From Trichopria drosophilae (lineage: Eukaryota > Arthropoda > Insecta > Hymenoptera > Diapriidae), in NCBI GenBank assembly GCA_030407085.1, contig CM059587.1, forward strand, positions 106,165,501-106,229,500: a stretch of 64,000 bases of DNA. Reading direction: 5' to 3'. The notes beneath the pieces are model-generated. The model saw only the letters and a program-made list of their open reading frames with translations. It made no database searches and was not told the DNA's origin. The position numbers and the translations under genes were made by a program. Shown here in pieces: positions 36,421 to 48,859 of this stretch; the first letter of the stretch is position 1, and every line of letters starts with the position of its first letter.

Positions 36421-39400
36421 AAATTATGCTGTACCATAATTACCAAAAAATAAAATATTATTTAAAAAAGGGCACCTAATTTTAACCTACATACATAAAT
36501 AAGCACCGACAGCAGCTTGATAAATGCTCAGTACTTCATCATCAAATATATTTTCGAAATCATAAATTATAAAAATTGCTTTATGGCTTTTAAATCGATG
36601 TCTTCAAGATTTCTTCAAATTAATTTTATAGCTAAAATGTATACGGTTCTTTTCGTGCCTTTACGATTAAATTTATTCTGATATATATTCATTTTCAGTA
36701 TACCATGAACATAATAAAAATTTCATCAATTAAAATGTAAAAATACGCACGTAGAAGGTATTGCTTTAATTTTGAATTTGTTAATTTTTTGTTTCGATTT
36801 GATGGTATTACATCAATACGTCAAAATATTGATTACTGTGTACACTAAATTTATGCGTCGTTTAACTATTTTTAACTAACATTCTATGACATATCAACAG
36901 GTGGCGTTTATCTATAATGGGAATAGATCAAGTGCAATTATGAAGGCTGCTATTATGGAAATAAAGTAATCGTTTCTATTTATTAAATGCTAAAATGATA
37001 AAGCATTTAATTGTCGAGGAAAAAGCAGAAGAGGAGTGCGATAGTATTAACTAATCGAATACGTTTTTTTTATTAATATGAAATTATCTTCAATGAATTA
37101 AGGTTATGATAGATACATAATATTTTAACTTGCGCAATGTAAGTAAGTATACCTAAACCCTTTTGTAAAATAGCTGCAAATTATTTGATTATTTGTTGAA
37201 AAAAGAATTAATATATATCTGGAGTAGTATTAAAAATGAAATTTGCAAATATTAAAGGTAAACATGTCTATGACTTCTAGAGTATTGGTTCGTCTAAAAC
37301 ACTAGGTCAGTAGGTGACCTAAATATGCTGCTAAAATGCAATAAAGTACTTAATCCTATAGGATTGAAATCAAATTAAAATTAACAGTGTTTAAGGATCC
37401 AAAATTGCTTAGAAAATTCATAAATTATAGAAATTTATAATATTCTTAGTAAAACCATAATTCTAGGATATTAATTGAAAAGTTCCATCGGGAAAATATT
37501 ATTTCATGATATTTTTTTTTGTACTGTACGAAGTTAGAAACTTCTACAATGTTTCTTCGTTTATTCTTATAAGAAATTTCCTCTCAAAGAATAGCTGGAA
37601 AATATTAAGAATTCTATTTAGAACTTTATCAACGAAGAAGACCCAGACGTTAAAAAAACTTACAATGTTTTCAAGAGCTAAAATGTGAATTACACAAAAC
37701 TGCTAGTTAAAAAAACAGGATATACATTCAATCAATATTTTTTTTCCGAACCTTGGAAGGGTGAGACTGGAAATAAAGGAAAAGTTTATCTATTTTATTT
37801 CACCATCAAACTGAAATTATTCCATTGATCGTTTTTTTTGTCAAACCATTTGTGGTGATAAAAAAAATTTAAGAGAACTTTGTTGCATATCGATTGACAG
37901 GGGAAAATAAGGAAAGGGTTCATCGGGAGTCAGTCTATCGCAGGACTTCGTTGGGTGCATTCCAAATTGCGAAAGTGTATTAAGTAGTGGTTTCAATACG
38001 AAAATGTATTTCATATGTGTATTAAATTTATTATATTTATGACAACCTTTGCAGATATACTAGGACGCATAACATGTTTTAAACTATTTTAAGCATTTCA
38101 TTAAAATCTTTTTTTTCTTAATTTCATGCATGATTTTATAATAAATAAAATTTACATTTATAATAAATTGCTTATATTTTTTGTTGATAGATTTATTAGG
38201 ACGTAGTATAATGTGAATGTAGAAGAGCAGTTTAGTAGTTTATCGTTGACATCTGTGACATATCAACAGGTTGCATGATTGTGGCAAGGTGTAAAAGATA
38301 ACAAAGAAGAGCTATATATTGTTCTGCAACACAGCGTTTGTGTTAGTTATATTTACACCAGAAAATGATTAATAAATATGCTAGTTCGTATCATTTAGTA
38401 ATTTTACACTAATTTGTATTATTTTGCCAAATTATTTTCTTTTACAATGAAAAATTCTCATACAAAGTTTCAAAAGCTGTTTTCTTTCTAACTAATTTTC
38501 ATTTTATTTTTTGTAATTTTTCTTGCTTTTTCCAATTTTAATTTTCAGATTATCTGACTAAGTCATAGAAAAGTCACGAATTTTCGGATATAAATAGTAG
38601 CGTCGCCCATGGATAGGGATGACAAAGGTTGCTACTTAACTTACAACTACTTAAAAGGAACATTTTTCATTTATTTATCTCTCACTAAATAGATCTTGGA
38701 ATCTTCCTCCCAGTCTTCTTTCTATTCAATTTTTGTCCAAACAATTATAATTATTAATATAATATATTAAAATAAAAAAATTTACATAAATACAATTTTA
38801 TTATTTGAATGTTATGAGTAATTTATCAATTTTATCTGTTACAGCTTTGAATATTGACTGATCAGGTTACGAGTATGGCCCATGAAACTAACAATATTTT
38901 AATTTATCAACAACTTGGCAGCAATGTTTACCATAGTCATTCTCATGGCATTCTGTCCGAATACAGGATATAAATAATACAAAAATGCCAAAGGGCGAGC
39001 CACAGCAATAGCTGTTTTACAGACTGACCAGATATATAATATATTATTATTTACATAATGGGTTTATACATGCATGTATATGTGTATACCATTCGGATTC
39101 GGAAAACCTCATGACAAAAAACATATCGCACGTAACAGACGAGCGCTAAGCGGCGCTACTGTCGCACATGAACTTCTCTGATCAGCGAAGTTTATCATCT
39201 ATGTAGCAACGTCCAACTTCGAGGTAGTTGAGTGCATCAATGAAATTATAGTATCCTTAGTTTTTAGATGTGCGACCAAATTTGTTCGTTAAGGCTGATG
39301 CGTGGTATGTTGAATTTTACCATTTCACTATTTTTAGTGAATCTGAATTAATTAAAAACTACTTATTTAGAAACAAAATGTGGGTCACTAGTTATATTAG

Positions 39401-39782
39401 TAATCATTTTTACTAGTAAATAATTACTGATTTGTTTCTAATTCTAAAAACTACTAACAAGAAATATTCAATTTCCACTTTTACACTACTGGAATGTTAC
39501 TAATGAATTAGTAGTTGACGTTTAGATTAGTAGTTGGCGTTTAGATTAGTAGTTTTTATCTAATTCATATTTAGAGATTACTATGATAGTAAACAAGCCT
39601 CCATTCTTTGGTACAACTAAATTGTTAGTACTTAATACGAGATTATTAGAAGTTATAATACATTATTTAAAGGGAATGAGACAGTTTTAAAAGGCAATGG
39701 ATATTAATCCAATGTTTATTTCTTGGTATTACGGCGATTTTACTAGGTGGAAATAAAAGGAACGTAAACATTATAGTATATT
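36421..39782. other. AT-rich gene-free stretch
   Basis: No supported gene. A weak inverted pair with aattaattaaaaactact / agtagtttttatctaatt (about 39352-39370 and 39547-39566), and a short tandem tttagattagtagttgacg-type duplication near 39510-39555, suggest another degraded mini-element. Confidence 0.4.
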
Positions 39783-39936
39783 GTGTACCTAGGGCAGAAA
39801 GAGAGGCATTACGGCGCGGGCGATACTGCAGTTCGAGTCGTCAAAGACGAGGCGAGCCGAAGACAAGCCGAGGCACGCCGTAGGCGAGGGATTAAGCATC
39901 GCCCGAGCGTGTAATGCATTTCCGCCCGTGGTACAC
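39783..39936. mobile_element. CG-rich palindromic mini-element, copy 1
   Basis: Ends gtgtacctagggcagaaa and, inverted, gtgtaccacgggcggaaa form terminal repeats. The interior is strikingly CG-rich for this region, with gggcgat/atcgccc arms around repeated gacgaggcgagccgaag-type segments. A truncated copy with the same ends lies at 47995-48115 in opposite orientation. Confidence 0.65.
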
Positions 39937-42354
39937 ACGATACTTTTTGTCACACCTGTCTACAAAAATGCCATCTTAGCGCCGGCGGTAACGAGCAGCG
40001 GGCTGTAATGAGAACAACGGGCTGTAAAAATTGAAAAGCACCCGTGCGCATGCGCAGTTGCGTTGTCGCTGGAATGGCTCACTTTCCGTTCGCTTAACCT
40101 ACACGGAAAAGTAGCAGTTTTGTGCAGGTGGGACAAAAAATATAAACAATGCGTCGCTCAAATTCGAACGCACCCGACGATATTCCAAAATAACGGAGCA
40201 TATAAGGCCAGAAAAATGTATTTTACTATTGAGAAAGTGAATAGAAAACCCCAAATAATAAAAAATAAACAAAATCTATTGCCTTAAAAAGCCTTTCGCA
40301 CTTGGCTACCAGATGTGCTCTTCAGCAGGAATCTGGTAGCCGTATCCCGGACACGTGTATTTAATTATGTTGAAATTTTATAAATGTATATACTATTTCG
40401 AGTTTTGGGGGGAAACTCGACAGGTAAACATTTAGTATTATAGACTTAAAAATTAATATTTTTCTAAATCGAAAAACCAAATTCAAATATAATTATATGT
40501 CTCATATAGAGATATTAAATGGATATTAACTAATAAATAGTATATTAAATATTTGCACCAGGATGTTCCCAATGGATCTGTTGCACATATAGCTATATTA
40601 ATTCTGATTTACAATCCGACAAGCTTTTTTATATTTGTAACATACTCAATCGTTGAATACAGTGCAGGTGAAATAAGCATGTGCATGTCTTACTCCCACA
40701 TTTTGCTAGAAGCTTAAGAGATTACAATATTCTTTGCTCTTTTGAATTAAACTAATTTCGTAAAAACTAATGTATAGGTTAATATAGTAAAAAATAAACT
40801 TAATTTGTCTTGTGATTGCTGCAGGTAACATCATCATCCCACATGGAAGAGACAGCCTGTTAACATGGATAGTTGAAAGGATGTTTAGAGGAGAGAGCCG
40901 AGAAACTACATATGTAGCCTATTGGGAGACACCTTTATAGTTATAAATTAATTACGAATATGCACATTTAACAAATAGCCCTTATATTATATTTTTTTGT
41001 ATTATAATTTCACAGCCTTTGATAAATAACAATAAAATCATAATGGTTAAATTGCACGTATAATAAGGTTTGAAGTGGAATCTCCCAATTGTATTAGTTC
41101 TAATAACTGATCATTATTATATTACCATAATTTAATTTGATGTAAGAAATTTAGTCCGCGAAAAACTCACGTAGACAACATAAACTATATTCCGTTCTAC
41201 AGTAAGATGAGAACCCCGTATAACAGATGGGAATGTATCATCACCAAAAATTCATGATACCACATTCACTCGTAAATGTGCCAAAGCTTGAGATTCTCCG
41301 ACTACTTATGAGCGAGCTAATCTAGGGAAAAATATCAATTAATCGGAAACTCAAAATAGGAGAGATAGTTTAGACAACAGTTCCTCCCGCCGCAGTATAA
41401 GCCGCCATGTTTCGGACATGCTAAGTTTGGACTCTATTTATTTACATCATAATGAAATAATTAAACTGGTGTTATTACGATACTACGGATTACTTGCTAG
41501 TATGGATATTCTTTTCGTAATAATCTGTATCGTCAGAGAATGTATGAAAAATCGATATGTTGCGACAATATCCCGCTCAACCACTCCCTCTAGGTACTAT
41601 GGGAATTTTTGTATGAAAATGTTCTTAGTGAATCGGGTAGTATAATTTTACAAGTATAATCTTACTTATCCTAGATAGTGTAATAACTACTGATATTATT
41701 CGAATGAAACTAATTCTTAGTATTAATATTATCCGTACGAAAAGATATTAGTTTCCATTTAGATTTACATTTAGATTTGTTGCTGGGGTGGATGAACATG
41801 ACGATTCGTCTGTGCACTTTGACCGGAAATTTGTGCTATACCCCTGAAGCCACTAGAATCCTATAGTCTGGGAGTGACGAGAGTATCCCAGTATGGACCA
41901 AATATCCTCTGGATATGTCCAAGTACTTTTTAGGGCAGTAGGCTCTATCATGAAGTCCATCCCATTTAAATGGCTGCATGGCCCAAAGTCTTTCTCGGAC
42001 GATAACGATATTCGGGAGTGGAGTCCATTAGGGGTTGGCGGAGTGCGGGCTCAGCCGGCTGCCCGAGTGGGCATGAACATATCCCTGGAGTTTTTGTCGG
42101 GTTCTCTGCCCAGACGCATATCATGGAAGACAGCAATATAACGCCGAAAACAATGGGGCCGAGAAGCGACGAAGAACGCTGAAGCAATGGGAAGACGATG
42201 GTTGGCAGGCAAGCGGACGAATAAAGATTCGTGAGGCGTGTCACACCATGGATACCTCGGGCATATGGTGAGGTAAATTATTACCTTACATAGTTCTTTA
42301 CTCGACAAGGTATGTTTAACGCTTACCTACATAACTGTGCGAGAAAGAACAGTC
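39937..42354. other. Gene-free stretch with mixed repeat debris
   Basis: No supported gene. GC-richer patches at 39960-40110 and 41985-42240 look like transposon remnants; short frames there (74-92 codons) overlap on both strands and show no recognised domain. Confidence 0.4.
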
Positions 42355-42710
42355 CAAACTGCGTGTATTGCAAGATTTGATTTGATTTATTTAAACTCAT
42401 TTGACCCCACAGTCACGAGGACCACTAGGGGGCCGAGTATAAACATGGTACAGATTATACAATAATACTATTTATAAGTCATAAATTTAATCTCATTTGT
42501 GAGGGTGCTCACTACTTGAGAAAATACTGCCGGAACGCGGAAAGGATCAGATTAATGTCGGTGGAGAACAAATCAACCTGCGCAGTCGTGGCTGATGCAA
42601 AACGATTAAAGACAGTAAACATTTTGTTAAAAAACGCGACTGACAGTTAGGTATTACATTAAATTGCCCTAGTCTTAGAGCTTGCTGAAATATATGTAAG
42701 TAATCACTCT

Positions 42711-43225
42711 TTAAAAACTAGTGTGCGAGGACTCACTAGAGCCAATAAAATGACGAACATTAAAATCCCCTAAAATCATTAATCCATCATGAGCGCAAAT
42801 ATAAGCCGAATCCTCAATAAGTGAGAGCGCACCCGAGAAGGCGGAAACTGATAAGTTAGGTGGCAAATACAAAATAAATAAAAGTAGACGAACGGTATTT
42901 ACAGTGCAGAGAATTGCTAGTGCATCGTATGAAGTGTCAGCATACGTAGTCAAAGGAACTTCAACACACGGAATTTCATTTTTTATCGCAGATAAAACAC
43001 CGCCACCTTTCCGAAAAAGCCGGTCGTGTCTAAATACAGAGTAATAACACAGGGAAATACAAGTGAACTAGCAACGGTTGGTTTTAGCCACGTTTCGGTA
43101 AGCGCGAAAGCGTCGAGATTTAGAGCACCCGAACTAATTGATGCTAATTCAAGTTTAGTGTTGAGGCCGCGAACGTTTTGATATAGAACAGATAATAACG
43201 ACGAATTGACGCATTGCGACGTAGA
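42711..43225 (-). pseudogene. LINE apurinic-like endonuclease fragment
   Basis: Starts with VLYQNVRGLNTKLELASISS, then FALTETWLKPTVASS (E and T/W of the APE-like fold) in the 42983-43729 frame. It continues after a frameshift in the 42953-42711 frame with LTTYADTSYDALAI, LFILYLPP (Y/P block) and LMILGDFNVRHF (GDFN motif). These are the ordered motifs of LINE endonucleases that nick the target DNA. Downstream homology stops before any RT motif. Confidence 0.82.
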
Positions 43226-43299
43226 CGAAATACAGACCGATACATTCGACAACACTGCAGACGCGGTGGCACAGGGCACACGTGACAAATAATCACAGT

Positions 43300-44385
43300 C
43301 TAGTCCTCTTGACGATGTTGTGGACGGATTTTTGCTACATATGGACGACCATCCCTGTACTTTAGGGTGTAGTTCCTCTGGGCTTCTGGTGAGCGGCTGT
43401 GCAGATCGTCTAGTGCTTCCTGTAACTCCCAACGTTGAAGAGCGGTCCGATCTGGACCGATGGAAAAGTTGAGACCTTCCAAAATATTGGGAACTTCTAT
43501 CGGCTTGGACTGACGAAAAAGTTTGAGAAGTTCTTTCGCCGTTTTTCCTCCTTGTAGAAATATTTTGAGCGGTCTTGGCCTCTGAGTCTCCTGGGACAAA
43601 CGACCAACACGTGAGGACTGAGAGGGCTCGGCGGCTCAATATTATAATGATTAAAAATAGCCGTAATAATTTCGGTTTCGCGACTCTTAACAGAATCTGC
43701 ATCTGCATCATGAATTTCCGGAACAGCATAAACTAAAACATTGTTAGCACATCTCGATTGAGCACGGATTTCTGCTACCACTTCAGACATATCTTTGCGG
43801 TCATTCCCGACCGATTTGAGTTCTAGCTCCTCCACTCTAGCATCTAGTGTAGACACGCGATTATTTAGCACCTCCTGCGAATCACTAAGATCTTGCACTT
43901 GCATAGCGTGTTAGTCGAGCAAGTGAGGATTTGATGTCCAATAAATCGGAACTAAATGACGCACGAAAGTCACACAGAGCGGCCGTGATTAATTGCGGTA
44001 GATCAGGATGGAGATCGGCAGTGGGGAGATATTGGGCGACAACAGGTATATCAACTGGAACAGATTCTTGAGTTGGAACGATAGCGGCAGATACCTGGTC
44101 TGGATTGCATGCAGCACAGTGTAAAGCACGATCGGTGTCAAAAAATCCTTTGGCACGCGTTGCACAGCCCGGATGGAAAGCTCTATTGCAATCGATGCAA
44201 AACACGGCACCGCGTCGAATAATTTTCCCAGACGTGCATGACTTATACACACATGGAATCCCTTTTGCCGGTAGCGGTGACGGACGAGTAATGAGCGTAT
44301 TGGTAGATCGGGTATTGGGCAGGTCACGACCATTGGTAGATAGGCGAGGCTTGCTGCGAGGCACCACACTAGGTAATAGCGGCAT
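43300..44385 (-). pseudogene. LINE ORF1 with PHD-like zinc finger, coiled coil and C-terminal domain
   Basis: Three overlapping minus-strand frames (44385-43885, 43904-43497, 43599-43300) form one protein broken by two frameshifts. The first has a Cys/His cluster (CVYKSC ... FCIDCNRAFHPGC ... LHCAAC) resembling the PHD-like finger of CR1/Jockey-type ORF1 proteins. The second starts with a heptad-like segment (NNRVSTLDARVEELELKSV) and goes on to NVLVYAVPE, as in RRM-like ORF1 cores. The third reads RPRPLKIFLQGGKTAKELLK and DRTALQRWELQEALDDL, the usual RNA-binding C-terminal part. Known role: RNA chaperone and ribonucleoprotein formation for retrotransposition. Frameshifts make this copy inactive. 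Confidence 0.8.
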
Positions 44386-44703
44386 CCCGTTTCTTCAAAG
44401 AAAGAAGCGTGTTTACAAAAATCAGTGACGTCAGCACACAGGCGACGTGGCAGCAAATACGCAAATAATTGCAAGAGATCGGAAGACACTAATATGCACA
44501 CTAAACTAAAATAAATGCCACAAAAACCAGTGCACAGAAAGCAGCCACAACGCTAATCCGAAGAATAAAATAAGAAAATAATCTTCAATATCCAGATCGT
44601 TCAAGCGAAAAATAGCGAAAGTAAGCACGAGCTGTCGAAAAACGATCTGGTCACTATCAGACTTGAAAACAAACTTGTAAACAAACTGCGTGTATTGCAA
44701 GAT

Positions 44704-45420
44704 GGAATATGATACAGCCGAATACACCGTTTTTATATGCGGCTGATGGAGGAATTGGAGGATGAACTCCGAGAGAGTTTAGGGTCCGAAATAACGCCGG
44801 ACACATTAATCTGGTTGATATTCTCAACGTAGGATAACTGAGACAATACCTCCAAATACATGGAAGCGATCCTACGATAAAAAAAGAAGGATGAGGAAAG
44901 AGCTAGGAGATTGTAACGGTGAGCAGCACCAGGAGATTTTTGTACGTGTGGCAAGAAATGGAGGTTTAGTGGGTATGCCTGGTATCTAGGAGAGTCTCAT
45001 GCATGGAGTGATCCTAATGAAGACTATAAGAAGCCTTTCTTCTTTGCAAGAGTATCGACTTCTTCATTTCCAGTAATTCCAGCTTGCCCCGGTACCCATC
45101 CAAGTGTAACTTTGTTCTTTTTCGCTAGCATCTGTAGTGAATCTGACATTCAGCTCCTATCTTTGAGGTGCGCTGCAATTGCTTTGATGGCAGCTTGACC
45201 ATCCGACCAAATATTCATTTTTTTTCCCCTTCAATTCTTTTCCGCGGTTTATTTCCGAGCATCGTAGAATGACGATGACTTAAGCCTTAAAAATACTACA
45301 GTATCTACCTAGTAAAATGAACAGTTGTTTGTGCTCGGCAAGAGGTTCGTGCAGGGTAGTGGATCGGGTATCACTAGCCGTAAAGAAGAGTGATTGGGTC
45401 GAAGAGCCCGAGCTCGAAGA
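44704..45420 (-). pseudogene. LINE RNase H and C-terminal fragment
   Basis: The minus strand reads, with stops, a CSIFKA segment, LRCSEINRGKELKGKK, then MNIWSDGQAAIKAIAAHLKD (second catalytic Asp of RNase H, 45215-45160) and KKNKVTLGWVPGQAGITGNE (about 45125-45065), the typical WVPGH-like block. A C-terminal LEVLSQLSYVENINQI segment follows (about 44870-44820). This is the end of an I/Jockey-like ORF2. Its RT half is plausibly the fragment at 47570-48560, split by later insertions. Confidence 0.75.
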
Positions 45421-45571
45421 AGGGAAATTTTGAAAACTCTACCCACTCATGGACAATTGACGGCCTCATAAACCTGATCGTGTGGTTGCTCTACTACGAA
45501 CGATTATCTCATCGCGAAACGACTTGTGATAACAGCGTTCCAAGTTCACTAGGAAGTAAACCTCTACTCGG

Positions 45572-45730
45572 ATTGACCTCTGACGGATAGTGACAACGTT
45601 AGAAAGGCTCCTCTGAACCAACAGAGGATTCAAGGCAGGCAGCTGTTTAAATTGTGGTGTCTGAGTTCTTGACGTCCATTCGGGGTCACAACCAGCTGGG
45701 ATGGCAATTGCACTCAAATCTGGGAGGTTC
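45572..45730 (-). repeat. Interspersed repeat, copy 2 of 3
   Basis: On the minus strand carries cctctgttggttcagaggag followed by cctttctaacgttgtcacta, matching the copies at 17960-18115 and 48640-48775. It lies among the nested LINE pieces. Confidence 0.5.
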
Positions 45731-45959
45731 TGAAAATCGTTGGGCGCGCAGGAAGGTGGACACCGAAAAGCCACTGAAATTAATATTAGCATGCAGTGGA
45801 GGGCTTCGGTCCTTCGGGAGCTGGCGATCCCGCATCCCACCGAGCTGGGCGACCAATCCCGTGTAGGTAAGTACTCAATTAATAGAGGGCTGGTGTTTGA
45901 ATCATGGCTGGTCCTCGCAATTTCTCACCAGGTCATATTAAATCCCTGCAAACACAGAA

Positions 45960-46440
45960 AGTAATAGTTTTATGAGATATTTACGTAATGGTTACGTTGT
46001 GACGTAAATGTTACATAGTTGTTATATAACTGTTACTTTTGTGTGTGCAGGGATGGTACTCGCGGAGGCTGTTCTAAGCAGAGGAACCCTTCGGGCGACT
46101 CTCTCAGCCATTGGTGCTGGACTCGCGCGGGTAGGGGTTTCAATAGCCCGCAATGTGGGTTAGGAGCATTCTGTAGGACTAGAAGGACTCTCCCCGGATC
46201 TGAAAGTTCTCGCTTGCTCCGATGTGTGAGTTGCTGCAGAGTGTCGTAGGAATTAGAAATGTCCCCTCCTCACCGAGGAGCTCGAGAAGTCTTGCCGCTT
46301 TGAGACAGATTGGTAGAGACAATCAGAAGAAGGGGTCTCGCGTTGGTCCTGGCGTATCCCGGCTCCGCGCCCGCGCCATGGGGCCCGAGCCTTAGAGCCT
46401 GCAGGCGGGTAAGGCTCGGTCAACAAATAACGAGGTGACT
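45960..46440. other. GC-rich segment, unidentified
   Basis: A distinctly GC-rich block (especially 46050-46420) with no coherent long frame or recognised domain on either strand. Probably another transposon remnant in this nested cluster. Confidence 0.35.
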
Positions 46441-47064
46441 GAATGAACTTAATATTAAGTTTTTGAATTGTCTGTTTTTTAAACTTCGACTTTTTTACGA
46501 GTTCCCGTACATCATTAATTTTAATTCGTTATATAATGATGGTTCACACTGAAATGTAATGAGTTGAAATTTGGCGATGCATAGCGAAAGGACACCTTTA
46601 AAGATATAAACCACTATTAGTTCTTCGTTCTAAGATTTTCACTTCCTAATTATTTTATTTTCATACCAACAAATGTTGTTTTCCAATAATCGGTTAATTG
46701 CATTTTTGACAAGTAATTAAAGAATTATATTTAATGAGTAGTGCAACAATATTAATTTTTTAAATGCACATTTGTGTGTAAATAAATAGAAAACATCCAA
46801 CTTGATGCAACGTCTGGTGCGTCCGTGACGTTTCAACGACAGATGCATCGCGAGAATGAGTTCTGCCAGTGAACGGTAAGTTTACGTGCGTATGCTCACG
46901 ATTCGCAGCAACAATTCGACGGGTTAGACCTGTGGAAGAAGTAACGTACTGGCCGTCACCTCTCCTCCAGTCCCCGAATGCGGGAGCGCTAGTTGAGGAC
47001 ACTTACGATGAGATGTCCATTCTCCTCTATAAGCGACGAGCTCTTCGTCGCTCCTAGTCTTAAA

Positions 47065-47560
47065 AAATGGATAAAAAGGATAAGGATAAAGGATTTGGAA
47101 TTTCCCCCCGCTTTAATGACTCTTGATGCCTATTCGCGGGTCGGCTCTTGGGTGGAGAGGTATAGGATGGACAATACACAGACATGATACGTGACGGAAC
47201 AGGACAACACAACACCCACCCAGAGCCAGTCCCCCCTACCCCAATATCGGTACCACCAGCAGATTCGGCGCTCTGTGCCTTAGCGAGTACGACGCGGAGC
47301 TTATCCCATCTTTATCCGAGATAAGACCCACGACGTACCGACCGCGGATAAGACGCTGACGGTACCGATAACTGCCGACGGGGGTCGGTAGCGGTCCCAA
47401 ATTCGTACCTTCGCCCAGCAAAGTTCCCCGGTTATTCCACACTGGACATAAGCAGAGAAAATTGCACGGACGGGGATTCGAACTCGGGCCCTTCGCGACG
47501 TTCAGTTCGGGCGGACTAAGACTAACGCCTTAGCCCGCACGACCATCACGCCGACCGAAT
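47065..47560 (-). mobile_element. tRNA-Ser-like SINE, copy 1
   Basis: On the minus strand the element starts ggtcggcgtgatggtcgtgc, with an A-box-like gcgggctaaggcgttagtc (about 47540-47520) and a B-box gagttcgaatccccg (about 47488-47474), in the spacing of a tRNA-Ser head. The body contains ataaccggggaactttgctg and ends in an irregular cctttatccttatcc-type tail. A near full-length second copy is at 52097-52570. It interrupts a LINE RT sequence, so it is the younger insertion. Confidence 0.7.
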
Positions 47561-47569
47561 GGTGATCCT

Positions 47570-48560
47570 AGAATGACCCCAAGAGCAGCTATAGCACACA
47601 CAGGACCTCATCGCACCCATAGCACATGCTAGTCTTTGGATTTCGTTCAGGGCAAGTATAGCTCCCTTTCGTTTCACTTTGGGCCACTAGATTAAGGCAG
47701 CACAAGTAATAAAGGGCATGACTATAGCAGAATATACCCACAAGTTAATATTTAGTCCAAGTACCTAGGGGTTTTCATACATGCAATTACAGGCCCACAT
47801 TGTCCTTGTCGCTTATTGGTGTAGTGTATGGTTCAGTGTATGTTGCAGTGTATCATGCAGTATATTGTGCAGTCCACTTTAGTCTTTATCCAAGTATTAT
47901 CCCTAGATATTTGACTTTGACGGAATATTTCAACACGACTCCATTGAAATTTATTCCCCGTAGGAGAATTCTACTTCCACAAACTATTCCGTAAATCATG
48001 GGCGGAAATGAATCTCGGGTGATTTTTTAATAATTCGTTTTCGGTTACGCCTCGACACCCTCGCTGTAATGCGTACCATTCTGCCCTAAATACACAATAT
48101 ACTATTCCTTTCTATCTTATGCAGTAGATATTCGACCACTATTACTCCAGTAAACGTGATAGGACTCTTCCTAGGGGACACCCTTTATTTGATTTGATCT
48201 GTGTCTCAAATCCCCTGCAGTTAAGGTAGATAATTCTGTTTACCAGTATATCTATGATCCATTTTTGACCTTTCTATGATTTACTTGGCTTTCAAAACTT
48301 TTTACTCTGAAGTCTCCTTTCCAGTCTCGACACCAGGAAATTGAGAGATGTTACTGCAGAGCTCTCCTACTGAAATCAAATTCGTTCCGGTTTAATGGTA
48401 CGTATTTTGCTATTTTATATCTTATAAAAATGTGTAGCCTTTTTTCTAAGGTCTTTAACAAGAAGAAGCTGAGACTTATAGGCCTGTAAGATTTCCACGA
48501 ATCTATTGCTTTATTTTGGTATGAGTACCCCGTTAAACTCTTTTTATGCATACGTGTTGA
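47570..48560 (-). pseudogene. Degenerate LINE reverse transcriptase
   Basis: The minus strand begins with SYRPISLSFFLLKTLEKRLH (48500-48440; RT fingers), then after frameshifts NCRGFETQ and KGCPLGRVLSRLL (about 48225-48140; the GCPQGGVLSPLLW-type motif). Next come KYSVKVKYLGIILG (about 47935-47895), then MPFITCAALI and KRKGAILALNEIQRLACAMG (about 47720-47590), the thumb region preceding RNase H. Order and motifs fit an I/Jockey/R1-like ORF2. It is interrupted by a CG-rich mini-element (47995-48115) and truncated by the SINE at 47560. Confidence 0.8.
47995..48115 (-). mobile_element. CG-rich palindromic mini-element, copy 2
   Basis: On the minus strand reads gtatattgtgtatttagggc then agaatggtacgcattacagc, with a right end ttcatttccgcccatg. 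It matches both ends of the element at 39783-39936 but has a shorter, less CG-rich middle. It splits the LINE RT frame. Confidence 0.6.
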
Positions 48561-48639
48561 TTTGATTTAGGCGCCCACAGGTGCCTTGTGGTTTAGTGCA
48601 CCTCTTGTTCGGAATGGGATAAATTTTAAGGCTGTTTAT

Positions 48640-48775
48640 GCCACTACCGCTAGTTGTGCCGCCGAATGACGAACAGCAACTCAGATCCCACATTACTGAG
48701 AATAAGCTGCCTATCCTTGAAACCTCCGTTGGTTCAGAGGCACCTTTCTAACCCTACCACTACCCATCATAGACC
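48640..48775 (+). repeat. Interspersed repeat, copy 3 of 3
   Basis: Contains cctccgttggttcagaggca followed by cctttctaaccctaccacta, aligned with the copies at 17960-18115 and 45572-45730. Confidence 0.5.
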
Positions 48776-48859
48776 AACCTTACAACCGGCTATTACCAAG
48801 TGGACTTGGCATGTGGAAGCGCTCCCTCATGTCGAACCCACCGATATTTGATACCGTAT

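Larger units (their letters stand above)
42355..44703 (-). mobile_element. RT-lacking LINE copy bounded by a 22-bp target-site duplication
   Basis: The same 22-bp sequence, containing gcgtgtattgcaagat, occurs at 42355-42376 and 44682-44703. Between them, on the minus strand, lie a 5' leader (44681-44386), an ORF1 (44385-43300), an endonuclease domain (about 43225-42711), a short unassigned part and a 3' end with a taaataaatcaaatcaaatc tail abutting the left duplication. The reverse transcriptase is absent, so the element is an internally deleted, non-autonomous copy that was presumably mobilised in trans, or was deleted after insertion. It is inserted beside the RNase H part of another minus-strand LINE. 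Confidence 0.85.

Noticed and set aside
42983..43729. 248-codon minus ORF as one long protein
   Set aside because: Only the last ~75 codons match the endonuclease; the first part is out of frame over ORF1, so the frame is a fusion of shadow and real sequence.
46760..47057. Overlapping ORFs of 80 and 62 codons in a GC-richer patch
   Set aside because: Opposite-strand shadows of each other with no recognised motif, next to a SINE tail; most likely repeat debris.
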